From an uncultured Lachnospiraceae bacterium (lineage in GTDB: Bacteria > Bacillota > Clostridia > Lachnospirales > Lachnospiraceae), in contig CAJUHQ010000003.1 in NCBI GenBank assembly GCA_910586095.1, positions 1 to 64,000 of the forward strand: DNA of 64,000 nucleotides. Direction: 5' to 3'. The translations under genes and the position numbers were made by a program. Of this stretch, positions 53,797 to 62,353 are shown in pieces. The notes below the pieces were generated by a model. The model did not search any database and was not told the origin of the DNA. It worked only from the letters and a program-made list of their open reading frames with translations. Position 1 is the stretch's first letter. Each line of letters begins with the position of its first letter.

Positions 53797-53844
53797 GTCC
53801 TTTTTTCGTGGCAATTTTATGGGTTATAAAAGCAGATATAACAC

Positions 53845-53870
53845 AAAAAAGGGCTGTTGCAACAGCCCTT
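53845..53870 (-). terminator. Terminator of the minus-strand 152-residue gene
   Basis: GGGCTGTTG and CAACAGCCC form a perfect palindrome. On the minus strand it is followed by TTTTTTG, just past the stop of the minus-strand gene. Confidence 0.88.
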
Positions 53871-53883
53871 TTGTAAATAAAAG

Positions 53884-54342
53884 CTAGTTTTTCTTTTCGG
53901 GTACAAACATAAAAATCTGTTTTTGTTCTTCTGGAATCTCACAGAGTTTTATGTCAAGTTCATAAGATTCTTTACATTTAGCAAGACTGTCGAGCACAAC
54001 AGGCGCTTGAACTTCCTCTTTGTTTAGTAAAGTATCAAGGCGGTAGTAGACCAATGTTTGTAGATCCATCATGTATTGGTACATGGGATGATTGTAAGAT
54101 TCGAGATGTGCAAGCTTCACACTAATTTGTTCTGTATACAGAGAAATATTGTTTAGTGCAGTGATTAGATCATCTTTTTTGGAAATGACAGCGCACAATT
54201 GCCTGCAATGTTCTCGGCTTCCATCAGATAATTTTATAATTAGTGCGTCATATTCGTCAATTCCATCGAGAATTTTAAGTGTTTGCCTATAGGCTTCACA
54301 TAAAATTTCTAATAATCGTTCTATTGTTTGTCTATTTTCCAT
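53884..54342 (-). CDS. Helical protein of unknown function
   Basis: I do not recognise this 152-residue protein. It is predicted almost wholly helical, with heptad-like leucines (IERLLEILCEAYRQTLKIL, ISVKLAHLESYNHPMYQYMM), no signal peptide and no membrane segment. Its size and helix pattern resemble flagellar chaperones of the FlgN/FliT type, and it sits between flagellins and glycosyltransferases, so a chaperone or adaptor role is possible but unproven. Its leader is a copy of the 82-bp three-hairpin element, which ends at its GGGAG ribosome binding site. Confidence 0.65.
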   Translation of the reverse strand: MENRQTIERLLEILCEAYRQTLKILDGIDEYDALIIKLSDGSREHCRQLCAVISKKDDLITALNNISLYTEQISVKLAHLESYNHPMYQYMMDLQTLVYYRLDTLLNKEEVQAPVVLDSLAKCKESYELDIKLCEIPEEQKQIFMFVPEKKN

Positions 54343-54351
54343 GATAATCTC

Positions 54352-54433
54352 CCATGCCGCCTTTGGCGGCTCAAATAGAAATGAAAAACGCAGTCTTTTG
54401 CGTTTTTCCTGTGTGAAATTTTACATTTCACAC
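54352..54433 (-). repeat. 82-bp three-hairpin dispersed element, copy 2
   Basis: Read on the minus strand it equals 1661-1742 with a single difference. It ends at CATGG, and GGGAG then serves as the ribosome binding site of the 152-residue gene, whose ATG lies 10 bp further on. Confidence 0.8.
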
Positions 54434-54642
54434 TAATCTCCAATGCTGCCAACGACCCACAAAGTTGAGTGTCAGCACAAATTTGCTGTGTTCTTTTCCA
54501 AAATTGTCTCTACAATACTGCAAAATAACAGGCTGTATTGGTTGAATGGGGCTCATTCTCATACAATTTAAAGTGTTTGGAATAAATTTTCTATATTTTC
54601 TATATAGTATATCGGACAAATTGTGTAAAAAAATAATACAAT
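54434..54642. other. Gene-free stretch between element and glycosyltransferase
   Basis: About 210 bp with one short minus-strand frame (54428-54619) that runs into the repeat, has no ribosome binding site and matches no family I recognise. It may be a gene remnant. No clear terminator for the minus-strand glycosyltransferase is visible here. Confidence 0.4.
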
Positions 54643-55968
54643 TTAGAATTCAATTCCGCGCAATTGTGTAATTCGTCGCAAAAACATTGGTTGTAGTGCA
54701 TATAAAAATAGTTTTAGATTGGATTCATATTCTTTGACAAGAAGAACGTCCTCTTTGGTTGCGAGCATGTGAAAGCCTTTGTCAATGTATACCACTTCAC
54801 CATTAAAATCAAGTGGGTACTGAAATTCCTGAATAGTAAGGATAGAATCGCATCGCACGATAGTGGTCACACCTGATTTTGGCTGTGGTAAAAATAGAAT
54901 TTTGGGGTTAATCTGTCGGATGACTTGTTCTAGAAACGGATCACTATCTTCCATATATATGGCTTCTTGCTCTTCAAAAAAAGTTACAAAATCAAGACCA
55001 GCCTCCTCATTTGCCAAAATTCGATCATTGGCGGCTTTTCCATTAAAACCGTTGAGAGCGTCATTGAGGGCACTTAAATCTGTCTGAGCCATATTGTGAG
55101 CATGTCCCATGCGGTGTAAATAAAAGGATTCAAATACACAGCGGAGCAAAACCAGACTCATTTTTGCACATTTTTCAGGAGGAGTATAGTTGATAAAAAA
55201 GTTTAGACAGTTGCGTGTCATATAGTAATTGACTTTTGTGTTGTCATATCGGTGCATAGGACTAGCAGCATGGTACAGTTTTGCGTCTCCTAATGCGACC
55301 ACTTCAAAGCCGGCCTGTTTAACCCGATATCCCCATTCAGTATCATCCCAATACAAAAAGTTTTCTTCTGGCAACAAACCAACTTGCCTAATAACATTGG
55401 CAGATACCATCATACCACATGCACCGATGGCATCGCAGTACACTTCATTTGGAAGATCTTTGGTATCATGAGTGTCTGCATAGAGAGTTGATGCGCGAAA
55501 ATGTTTAAAATCAATAGAGATACCAAACTGTTGTATGTAATGTGGCATGTGTTTGTGATATACTTTTCCTCCAACAAGCCCTACTGTAGGTTGTCTCGAT
55601 AAGAAATTGTACATAATTCTGAGAGCATTAGGATCGACAGTTACTTCCTCACTAAGACAACATATGTAGGAAAAACCGTCAGCCAATGCCTGTTTCATTC
55701 CAAGATTAAGTCCGCCGCAGCTACCTAAGTCCTTGTCAGAACGGGTAAAGGATATTGCATCGCCATAGTGGGCAGTGATTAGAGCTTCTGATTCATCTGT
55801 GGAGGAGTTATCAATAACATATAATTTTAATTCACATAAGGTCTTATCTGTCTGGGATGATGCAGTTTGAAAACCAGAGGAATTTAGGACAGAACGAATA
55901 CAGCAAATAGTATCCATACCTTTATTATGATTACAGATAACAACTGCAAGTTTTTCTTTTGGCTTCAC
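54643..55968 (-). CDS. Family 2 glycosyltransferase (rhamnosyltransferase-like)
   Basis: The 441-residue protein has a GT2 core in the first 300 residues: LAVVICNHNKGMDTICCIRS, LYVIDNSSTDESEAL, SDKDLGSCGGLNLGMKQAL and the acceptor-side FLYWDDTEWGYRVKQAGFEV, as in GT2 rhamnosyl- and galactofuranosyltransferases. The C-terminal 140 residues are not recognised. AAAGGAGG precedes a GTG start at 55968; the longer frame to 56055 has no ribosome binding site. Proximity to glf makes galactofuranose transfer a possibility (inference). Confidence 0.82.
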   Translation of the reverse strand: MKPKEKLAVVICNHNKGMDTICCIRSVLNSSGFQTASSQTDKTLCELKLYVIDNSSTDESEALITAHYGDAISFTRSDKDLGSCGGLNLGMKQALADGFSYICCLSEEVTVDPNALRIMYNFLSRQPTVGLVGGKVYHKHMPHYIQQFGISIDFKHFRASTLYADTHDTKDLPNEVYCDAIGACGMMVSANVIRQVGLLPEENFLYWDDTEWGYRVKQAGFEVVALGDAKLYHAASPMHRYDNTKVNYYMTRNCLNFFINYTPPEKCAKMSLVLLRCVFESFYLHRMGHAHNMAQTDLSALNDALNGFNGKAANDRILANEEAGLDFVTFFEEQEAIYMEDSDPFLEQVIRQINPKILFLPQPKSGVTTIVRCDSILTIQEFQYPLDFNGEVVYIDKGFHMLATKEDVLLVKEYESNLKLFLYALQPMFLRRITQLRGIEF

Positions 55969-56268
55969 AATAGAACCTCCTTTGAGAACGCTGATTTTTG
56001 TAAGCAATGAATCAACAGTTGCAAAACAAATGTTGATAAACATTGCAAAGATCACTTATCTCGATACTTGTAACAGAAAGTAAGCGATGGGGGTTGTTGA
56101 AATTAGTATAACATAGATTATGATAGACAAACAACTGTATGATGATTCAACCATATGACAAAATAGCAATCTAGATGATATGCTATATTATACAATACAG
56201 GGTGGAGGAAGAGATTGGATTGATATTTAGTTAGAAGAGGCGAACTAATTAGAAAATATATTTTTTTG

Positions 56269-56297
56269 TTGAGATCGTATGTAAATTCCGATATACT
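56269..56297 (+). promoter_or_regulatory. Sigma-A promoter for the GT2-glf pair
   Basis: TTGAGA, 17 bp, TATACT, 95 bp before the next start codon. A TCCGATAT overlaps the -10 but no TAAA lies at sigma-D spacing. The rest of 55969-56268 has no recognised feature. Confidence 0.7.
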
Positions 56298-56391
56298 ACT
56301 ACTATATGCGATGGTTGTGAACAACAATACATAAAAGGAAACTAACAGATACAAACATATTGAAAATGTAACTGTGTGGGAGAGTAGAGAT

Positions 56392-57486
56392 ATGACATTT
56401 AGCTTATGTATGATTGTAAAAAATGAATCGGCTGTGATAAGAAACTGTCTTGATTCGCTCAAGAGCGTTATGGATGAAATTATTATTGTTGATACGGGTT
56501 CTACAGATAATACCAAAGAGATAGTAAGAGAGTATACAACAAATGTCTATGACTATGTATGGAAGGATGATTTTGCGGATGCGAGAAACTTTGCTTTTTC
56601 TAAGGCAACAGGAGACTACATTTATTCTGCTGATGCAGACGAGGTGTTAGATCAGGAAAATCAAAGAAAATTGAGTGCACTCAAATGCGCACTTGTTCCA
56701 GAAGTAGAGATTGTTCAGATGATTTATGTCACAGAACAAATGAATCATCCAACGGAGAACTTTAAGCGTGATCTTCGCCCTAAATTGTTTAAGCGTCTGC
56801 GCACATTCACTTGGATAGAGCCAATTCATGAGACAGTCAATATTGATCCAGTCGTTTTTGACAGTGATATTGAGATTATTCATCGCCCACAGGGATGTCA
56901 CAGTAGCAGGGATTTTCAAGTTTTTGAGAAAATTATTGCAAAGGAGAAAGTATTGTCAGAGCGATTGATTGGAATGTATCTTCGAGAACTTTATAAGGCA
57001 GGGACGGAGGAAGAACTTGAAAGAGCAAAAGTATTTTTTGAGGAAACATTAGTTCAAAAACGCACTGAGGATAAAGGATTATTGTGTCGTCAAATCATAG
57101 CGGTTCTGTTAAAAACATATCGGCTACTGGATGATTCAGTAAATATGTTAAAGGTATCGCTAAGCCAAGAGGCCACTATTCCGTCCGCAGAAATTTGCAT
57201 GGAGTTGGGATATTTTTTTGTCAAAAAAGAGGATTATCAAGAGGCGGCTGAATGGTTTCACAGAGCAGCGTTTGACTGTGAGAGTGAGATTGATGTGGCA
57301 AGCAGTGGCACCTCGGCTTTTATGGCATTGGCATTGTGTTACAGAAAGCTCGCTAAGATAGCGCAGGCAAAAGTGCATGTACAAAAAGAAGAAGAACAAG
57401 AGTATATACGTTTGACTAACAAGGCGGCCGAGTATGAACAGATGGCTTGCGACTGGAAACCACAAGAGCCACAATTTGCAGGCTAA
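56392..57486 (+). CDS. Family 2 glycosyltransferase with TPR-like C-terminus (copy C)
   Basis: This 364-residue protein has a GT2 domain with SLCMIVKNESAVIRNCLDSL, IIVDTGSTDNTKEIV, WKDDFADARNFAF and YSADADEVLD (DxD), followed by helical repeats (EICMELGYFFVKKEDYQEAA). It has the same layout as copies A and B but is more diverged. The start at 56392 is preceded by GGGAGAG. Likely another filament or surface glycosyltransferase. Confidence 0.85.
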   Translation: MTFSLCMIVKNESAVIRNCLDSLKSVMDEIIIVDTGSTDNTKEIVREYTTNVYDYVWKDDFADARNFAFSKATGDYIYSADADEVLDQENQRKLSALKCALVPEVEIVQMIYVTEQMNHPTENFKRDLRPKLFKRLRTFTWIEPIHETVNIDPVVFDSDIEIIHRPQGCHSSRDFQVFEKIIAKEKVLSERLIGMYLRELYKAGTEEELERAKVFFEETLVQKRTEDKGLLCRQIIAVLLKTYRLLDDSVNMLKVSLSQEATIPSAEICMELGYFFVKKEDYQEAAEWFHRAAFDCESEIDVASSGTSAFMALALCYRKLAKIAQAKVHVQKEEEQEYIRLTNKAAEYEQMACDWKPQEPQFAG

Positions 57487-57654
57487 GAAAAGAGCATGGT
57501 TACCAAAATGAAGTGCTCTTTGGAATTTTGTTGATTGTGAAGTTTAGAAAAATTGTGGGTGTTGGTTGTGGCGATGTTGCCAGCACAAGTATTAACATGC
57601 AAAAATTGCAAAAGATATATGTAATAGATATAGATGGGAAAGTAGGAAAATATA

Positions 57655-58797
57655 ATGTATTATGATTATTTGATAGTGGGTTCAGGGCTTTTTGGCGCTG
57701 TGTTTGCACATGAGATGAAGAAGGCGAAAAAGACATGTCTTGTGATAGATAAGAGAAATCATATAGCGGGGAATATTTATACACAAGAGATGTGTGGCAT
57801 ACAAGTTCACCAGTATGGTGCTCATATTTTTCATACCTCAGATAAGCGTATCTGGGACTATGTCAATGCTTTTGCTACATTTAATCACTATGTCAATTCG
57901 CCTGTGGCAGTCTACAAAGATGAGCTCTACAACTTGCCTTTTAATATGAATACATTTGCAAAGATGTGGAATGTAAAAACGCCGCGAGAGGCAAAGGAGC
58001 GCATACAGAGTCAGATTGCAAGTCTTGATATCACAAATCCTAGGAATTTAGAGGAGCAGGCATTGTCACTTGTAGGAACAGACATCTATAAAAAACTAGT
58101 GGAGGGATATACACAAAAGCAGTGGGGAAGGCCCTGTCAGGAATTGCCGGCTTTTATTATCAAGAGGCTTCCAGTTCGATTTACTTTTGACAACAATTAT
58201 TTTAATGATCTGTATCAAGGGATTCCAGAAGGAGGATATACACAGATTGTAGCAGGATTGTTGGAAAATATTCCAGTGAGACTGAACACAGAGTTTAAAA
58301 CGTTTGTTCAAAAGGATACGCAAGAAGGTGGCTATATCACAAAGGATGGTACAGATCGATTTGGAAAGGTTTTGTACACAGGCATGATTGATGAATTTTA
58401 TGAGTATTGTGAAGGGGTACTAGAATATCGATCTTTGCGCTTCGAGACGCAAGTGCTTGAAGGAGAGGAAAATTATCAGGGAAATGCCGTGGTGAACTAC
58501 ACAGATTATGAGATTCCTTATACGCGTATTATTGAGCATAAACATTTTGAGTTTGGCAAACAGCCAGATACAGTGATTACACGTGAGTATCCTCAGGAGT
58601 GGAAAAGAGGCGATGAACCTTATTATCCTGTCAATGATGAGAAAAATGTGGCAATTTATAAACGGTATGCCAATCGTGCAGCAGCAGAAAAAACAGTGCT
58701 TTTTGGTGGGCGGTTGGGTCAATATCAATATTATGATATGGACAAGGTGATTGGAGCAGCCCTTGATTTGTCAGAACATGTAAAAAAGAACGCATAG
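57655..58797 (+). CDS. glf: UDP-galactopyranose mutase
   Basis: Glf is a flavoenzyme that interconverts UDP-galactopyranose and UDP-galactofuranose. The 380-residue product has the FAD-binding start YDYLIVGSGLFGAVFAHEM, RNHIAGNIYT, VHQYGAHIFHT, EGYTQKQWGRPC and the C-terminal GRLGQYQYYDMDKVIGAAL. AGGAAAATATA precedes the ATG. Its place among glycosyltransferases suggests that galactofuranose is added to flagellin or a surface glycan. The final codons lie in a terminator stem. Confidence 0.95.
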   Translation: MYYDYLIVGSGLFGAVFAHEMKKAKKTCLVIDKRNHIAGNIYTQEMCGIQVHQYGAHIFHTSDKRIWDYVNAFATFNHYVNSPVAVYKDELYNLPFNMNTFAKMWNVKTPREAKERIQSQIASLDITNPRNLEEQALSLVGTDIYKKLVEGYTQKQWGRPCQELPAFIIKRLPVRFTFDNNYFNDLYQGIPEGGYTQIVAGLLENIPVRLNTEFKTFVQKDTQEGGYITKDGTDRFGKVLYTGMIDEFYEYCEGVLEYRSLRFETQVLEGEENYQGNAVVNYTDYEIPYTRIIEHKHFEFGKQPDTVITREYPQEWKRGDEPYYPVNDEKNVAIYKRYANRAAAEKTVLFGGRLGQYQYYDMDKVIGAALDLSEHVKKNA

Positions 58798-58814
58798 CGT
58801 TCTTTTTTACATGT
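58776..58814. terminator. Bidirectional terminator shared by convergent stops
   Basis: An 18-bp perfect stem (58776-58793 with 58797-58814) has only ATA as loop and reads AAAAAAGAACGC / GCGTTCTTTTTT at its top. It contains the stop codon of glf (58795-58797) and the stop of the opposing gene (58807-58809), and serves both directions. Confidence 0.93.
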
Positions 58815-60198
58815 AAATACTAAATAACATTCCTGTGTAGATACTAGTCATATAAGGGTTTGGATAGGTTGCATTTGGATTTGGGTAGGCACAAATGCGG
58901 CGATCCACGTACTCCATCGGATCAAGGGCAATGGAGTTTAGCTTTTTTAAGATATGATGTCCAAATCCTTTAATTGCCTCAGCATCCGCGATGTCCTCGT
59001 TCTTTTCATATTCTAGAGTGGCATCCTCATTGACATGGATGCCATATTGCTCAAGATTTGTACTATGACGTTCTAGAAATTTGTGAAGGTCATTTGCAAG
59101 AAGTCTAGTAAGAGGGTTGGTGTTGACATCCTCAGTCTCATCAGATACATTTTTTAATACACCATTTAGAAAATGGTTGTAGCCTTCTACAAAAGTTTCA
59201 ATATTATTAGAGAGGGATTTGCCATCAGGATATAGTCCTATGGTGGCATTTCCAGCGTTGCTGCTGTGTACAGAGGCCGTTTGTGCCGTGATATTTTTGG
59301 AAGGCACAGAATTCGGCGTAGAATTTTCAGGGTGCAATGTCACATGATAGGCACCATGTACACTAAAACTATTGGAGTAGGAAGATTCCTCGGAGCCGTT
59401 TATCGTGTAGATCGCATTGGAAGCTTCACGAATAGACTTGTTGAGTCCTAAGTAATCTACTATACCGCTGTTATAACTGGTATTATCATCATTGATGGTG
59501 AAATGTCTTTCGCCTTGATACGGCAGACCATAAGCCTCCGAAGTGATCTCAAGTGCAGAAAGCCCACGTGTCTCTACAACTTTTGCGGATACGCCAATAT
59601 CAGAGTTGTTGATGAGGCGTGCTAATTTTTGCTGTAAGTCGTTGTTGGTCTCGCCTTCATTCACATTAAATTGTAGTTCATAATGAAGCTTGTTGGTTAG
59701 GATGTCAAACGAATAACTGTTTGGCTCTAACGCTACAGTCTGGTTTGCCTTTAGAAATTTGCTAGTATTGATCTGTGGAGTTGCAAAGCTCTCTACCTCG
59801 AGAGAAAAACTTTGTGGAACCTCTGTGTCATCGGCATCCTCAGCAATGTATTCTACGCTAACAAGATCTTCGTTATCGCTGTATGCAGTTTTCATAGAAA
59901 AAAGCTCATCGTCCTCCCCGCTAAGAGAATCGATGGTTTGTTTTAGACCGTTTGCGCTTTCTTTTAGATGTACGGCAAACGCGATAGACTTAGGCGAAGG
60001 ATCTGTCATATAAAGTGGAGCGAATCGATTTTTCCACTGTATTGTAGTATATATATCTTTGAGTTCTTCTGCGTCATGGGTAGCATGGCGAGAACTGCGT
60101 CTGCTGTTCTTGACACGATAGGTAGTGTTGTTGTCACGGCTGCGATAGGTCGTCAAATATTGGTCATACATTTGTAATGTAGAAAAGGGAATTGCCAT
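58807..60198 (-). CDS. FliD-like protein, divergent
   Basis: This 463-residue protein resembles the filament cap FliD in parts: SLEVESFATPQINTSKFL and SYSFDILTNKLHYELQFNVN followed by LARLINNSDIGVSAKVVETR match the FliD_N pattern, and IETFVEGYNHFLNGVL matches the start of FliD_C (compare IKDFFTEYNELI in the main FliD). It lacks the classical MRLTGMYSGMD start and begins MAIPFSTLQMYDQYL. GGAAGGAGGG precedes the ATG at 60198. It could be an alternative cap or another secreted filament protein. Confidence 0.6.
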   Translation of the reverse strand: MAIPFSTLQMYDQYLTTYRSRDNNTTYRVKNSRRSSRHATHDAEELKDIYTTIQWKNRFAPLYMTDPSPKSIAFAVHLKESANGLKQTIDSLSGEDDELFSMKTAYSDNEDLVSVEYIAEDADDTEVPQSFSLEVESFATPQINTSKFLKANQTVALEPNSYSFDILTNKLHYELQFNVNEGETNNDLQQKLARLINNSDIGVSAKVVETRGLSALEITSEAYGLPYQGERHFTINDDNTSYNSGIVDYLGLNKSIREASNAIYTINGSEESSYSNSFSVHGAYHVTLHPENSTPNSVPSKNITAQTASVHSSNAGNATIGLYPDGKSLSNNIETFVEGYNHFLNGVLKNVSDETEDVNTNPLTRLLANDLHKFLERHSTNLEQYGIHVNEDATLEYEKNEDIADAEAIKGFGHHILKKLNSIALDPMEYVDRRICAYPNPNATYPNPYMTSIYTGMLFSIYM

Positions 60199-60638
60199 AT
60201 CTATACCCTCCTTCCTATATAATAAATAAACATAAGATTTCAACATAACACTTTAACATAAGAGTAATTTCTGCAAAATTGAAGTTTTGTGCAGTTTTTG
60301 ACTTTGAAAGATTATGTAAAGTTCATTTTAGGTTTAAATAATGAGGCATCTAAACGCATAATCGTTGAAATTTCAGTAAATACACTCTTGAATAGTCTGA
60401 CAATTCTGAAAATATTATGTTTATTTTCGATTAATTTAAAATTATCATGAAAAGCGTCAAAAATCAAGCGTTTTTTTGATTTTTTTTCTTATAAATTAAA
60501 AATGAGGCTAGGACCGCAAAATAACGGTTGTAATAAAATATGATAAAAGAAAAAGAAAGGTGACATAATATAGAATAAAAAGGAAGCGTAGTACTCAAAA
60601 AGATCAAAGATGGTATAGCATAAAAAAGGAATTTTTTG
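60199..60638. other. AT-rich intergenic region
   Basis: About 440 bp without a supported gene between the FliD-like gene and the rpmG promoter. I could not find a sigma-D site at correct spacing for the minus-strand gene. Confidence 0.5.
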
Positions 60639-60667
60639 TTGACGTTGTGGGGGAGGTGTGGTATAGT
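60639..60667 (+). promoter_or_regulatory. Sigma-A promoter for rpmG-secE-nusG
   Basis: TTGACG, 17 bp, TATAGT, 165 bp before rpmG. Confidence 0.8.
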
Positions 60668-60831
60668 TGAAAGGCAAGATGTAAGGTTGGTCTTTTTTTT
60701 ATGCCTGAAAAGGCAAAAGTATCAATTAAACTTATATCATAGAGCATGTTTGGACTATCAATAAAGGTCTGGACATGGTTTGGACAAGAAACAATTGAGA
60801 AATGATTGAGAACGCTAGCGGAGGTGGAATT

Positions 60832-60981
60832 ATGCGTACAAAAATTACATTGGCCTGCACAGAGTGCAAACAGCGCAACTACAATACCACAAAGGAAAAG
60901 AAAAACCATCCAGAGAGAATGGAAATTAAAAAGTATTGCAGATTTTGCAGGACCCATACATTACACAAGGAAACAAAATAA
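60832..60981 (+). CDS. rpmG: 50S ribosomal protein L33
   Basis: This 49-residue protein has the two zinc-ribbon cysteine pairs (LACTECKQRNY and KYCRFCRTH), i.e. the C-plus form of L33, and ends THTLHKETK. GAGGTGGA precedes the ATG. A longer overlapping frame in another phase (60806-61063) is a shadow. rpmG-secE-nusG is the standard Firmicutes order. Confidence 0.97.
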   Translation: MRTKITLACTECKQRNYNTTKEKKNHPERMEIKKYCRFCRTHTLHKETK

Positions 60982-61008
60982 TCGGTCAAAATCCATAGGA
61001 GGCATGTT

Positions 61009-61221
61009 ATGGCAGATCCAGCCAAGAAGGGAACGAAAAAAGATAGTTTCTGGAAAAGTGTAAAGACAGAATTCAAAAAAATTACATGGCCTGACAGGAG
61101 AGAGACAGTGAAGCAGTCCATAGCGGTTCTTTGTGCTTCGGTTGTAGTAGGGCTTATCATTACCTTTTTGGATACGCTGATTCAGTATGGTGTCAATCTC
61201 CTGACAAGTATCGGAATATAG
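61009..61221 (+). CDS. secE: Preprotein translocase subunit SecE
   Basis: SecE clamps SecY in the Sec channel. The 70-residue single-span form has the amphipathic helix FWKSVKTEFKKITWPDRRE and one transmembrane helix (about 38-60). TAGGAGGCATGTT precedes the ATG. Confidence 0.97.
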   Translation: MADPAKKGTKKDSFWKSVKTEFKKITWPDRRETVKQSIAVLCASVVVGLIITFLDTLIQYGVNLLTSIGI

Positions 61222-61249
61222 AACGTGGTTATTATAAAGAGGGCATGGT

Positions 61250-62122
61250 ATGGAAGAAAAGAAAGAACGCAAGGCTAAAGCAGTAGCCAAGAAGCTCATC
61301 ACTCCCGATATGCAGGAGTGGCTTCCGGTATCGCCAAAAATGCCGGAGAAAACTATAGAAACCATTGAGAACGAGGCGGAAAATGAGGAGATTGAGATAG
61401 AAGAATTGCAGGAACAGGAAACTGTCGAAGCAGAACCCAACGCCGAGTGGTTTCATATGGACAGCGCAGTGGAAGAAACAGTCGGTGAAGATACAAGCTC
61501 TGATGAGGAAATGGATGTTGATGTTCAGGAGCCGGTTTTTGCGCAGACTGTGCAGGAAGAACCACATAGCAGAGTAGCACTCAGTGACAACAAGAGCGGT
61601 CTTGGCATGGGATGGTATGTGGTCCATACGTATTCTGGCTATGAGAATAAGGTGAAGGCAAATATTGAAAAAGCAATTGAAAACCGACACCTTGAAAATG
61701 AGATTCTCGAGGTGCGTGTTCCCTTGCAGGATGTCATGGAGTTAAAAAATGGTGTGGAAAAGACATCACAGAAGAAGTTGTTTCCAGGATATGTGCTTCT
61801 GCATATGGATGCAGACAACAATGATGCATGGTATGTTGTAAGAAATACAAGAGGGGTTACTGGTTTTGTGGGCCCTGGAAGCAAACCTGTTCCACTCACG
61901 GAGGAAGAACTTCGCGCATTGGATTTTGGCGGCGAGGTTAGCGATGCCGAGTACAGTGAGGGCGACGTAATCAATGTGATAGCAGGTGTATGGAAGGATA
62001 CTGTTGGGACAGTTCAAAAGATTGATGCTACTAGGCAGACTGTCACAATTAATGTGGAGATGTTTGGCCGTGAAACACCTGTGGAGATCAACTTCTCAGA
62101 TATCAGAAAAATGTGGGATTAA
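61250..62122 (+). CDS. nusG: Transcription factor NusG with acidic N-terminal extension
   Basis: NusG binds RNA polymerase and links transcription to translation or termination. The NGN domain starts near residue 119 (GWYVVHTYSGYENKVKANIE; KKLFPGYVLLHM) and the KOW domain is at the end (DVINVIAGVWKDTVGTVQKI). The protein is 290 residues against about 175 for usual NusG: residues 1-118 are an added tail, first basic (EEKKERKAKAVAKKL), then strongly acidic (ENEEIEIEELQEQETVEAEP, EDTSSDEEMDVD). No internal start with a good ribosome binding site marks the NGN domain, and the upstream start has GAGGG. Confidence 0.94.
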   Translation: MEEKKERKAKAVAKKLITPDMQEWLPVSPKMPEKTIETIENEAENEEIEIEELQEQETVEAEPNAEWFHMDSAVEETVGEDTSSDEEMDVDVQEPVFAQTVQEEPHSRVALSDNKSGLGMGWYVVHTYSGYENKVKANIEKAIENRHLENEILEVRVPLQDVMELKNGVEKTSQKKLFPGYVLLHMDADNNDAWYVVRNTRGVTGFVGPGSKPVPLTEEELRALDFGGEVSDAEYSEGDVINVIAGVWKDTVGTVQKIDATRQTVTINVEMFGRETPVEINFSDIRKMWD

Positions 62123-62144
62123 AATTCTAGTTTGATTTTTGGGG

Positions 62145-62173
62145 TTGACACAGAAGAAGAGTTCGTATAGAAT
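62145..62173 (+). promoter_or_regulatory. Sigma-A promoter for rplK-rplA
   Basis: TTGACA, 17 bp, TAGAAT, 180 bp before rplK. Confidence 0.85.
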
Positions 62174-62261
62174 GTATTACGGAATTTTGCTATATCAATT
62201 GACATAGGAAAATTTCATCATATACTATCACTCTATATAAAAGGGTGGATTGAAATAAAAC

Positions 62262-62294
62262 GTGTGGGAGGGTTATCCGCCCAGGCAACCACAA
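62262..62294 (+). promoter_or_regulatory. Structured leader of rplK-rplA
   Basis: GTGTGG...CCACA encloses GGG-TTATCCG-CCC. A folded leader before rplKA is expected for feedback control by L1, which binds its own mRNA in E. coli. I cannot show that this fold mimics the L1 site of 23S rRNA. Confidence 0.45.
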
Positions 62295-62353
62295 AACAGT
62301 TTTGGACGTTCTTGTTTGTCTAAAGACTGAGAATAAATAAGGAGGTGCCTAAA

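Noticed and set aside
54428..54619. Minus-strand 63-codon frame upstream of the helical gene
   Set aside because: No ribosome binding site, its end runs into the dispersed repeat and no family resemblance was seen; at most a remnant.
56284..56297. Sigma-D promoter before the GT2 gene at 56392
   Set aside because: TCCGATAT is present but no TAAA lies 15-16 bp upstream; a sigma-A promoter overlaps it and fits better.
60806..61063. 85-codon plus-strand frame over rpmG and secE
   Set aside because: It overlaps the real L33 gene in another phase; L33 has both zinc cysteine pairs and a good ribosome binding site.
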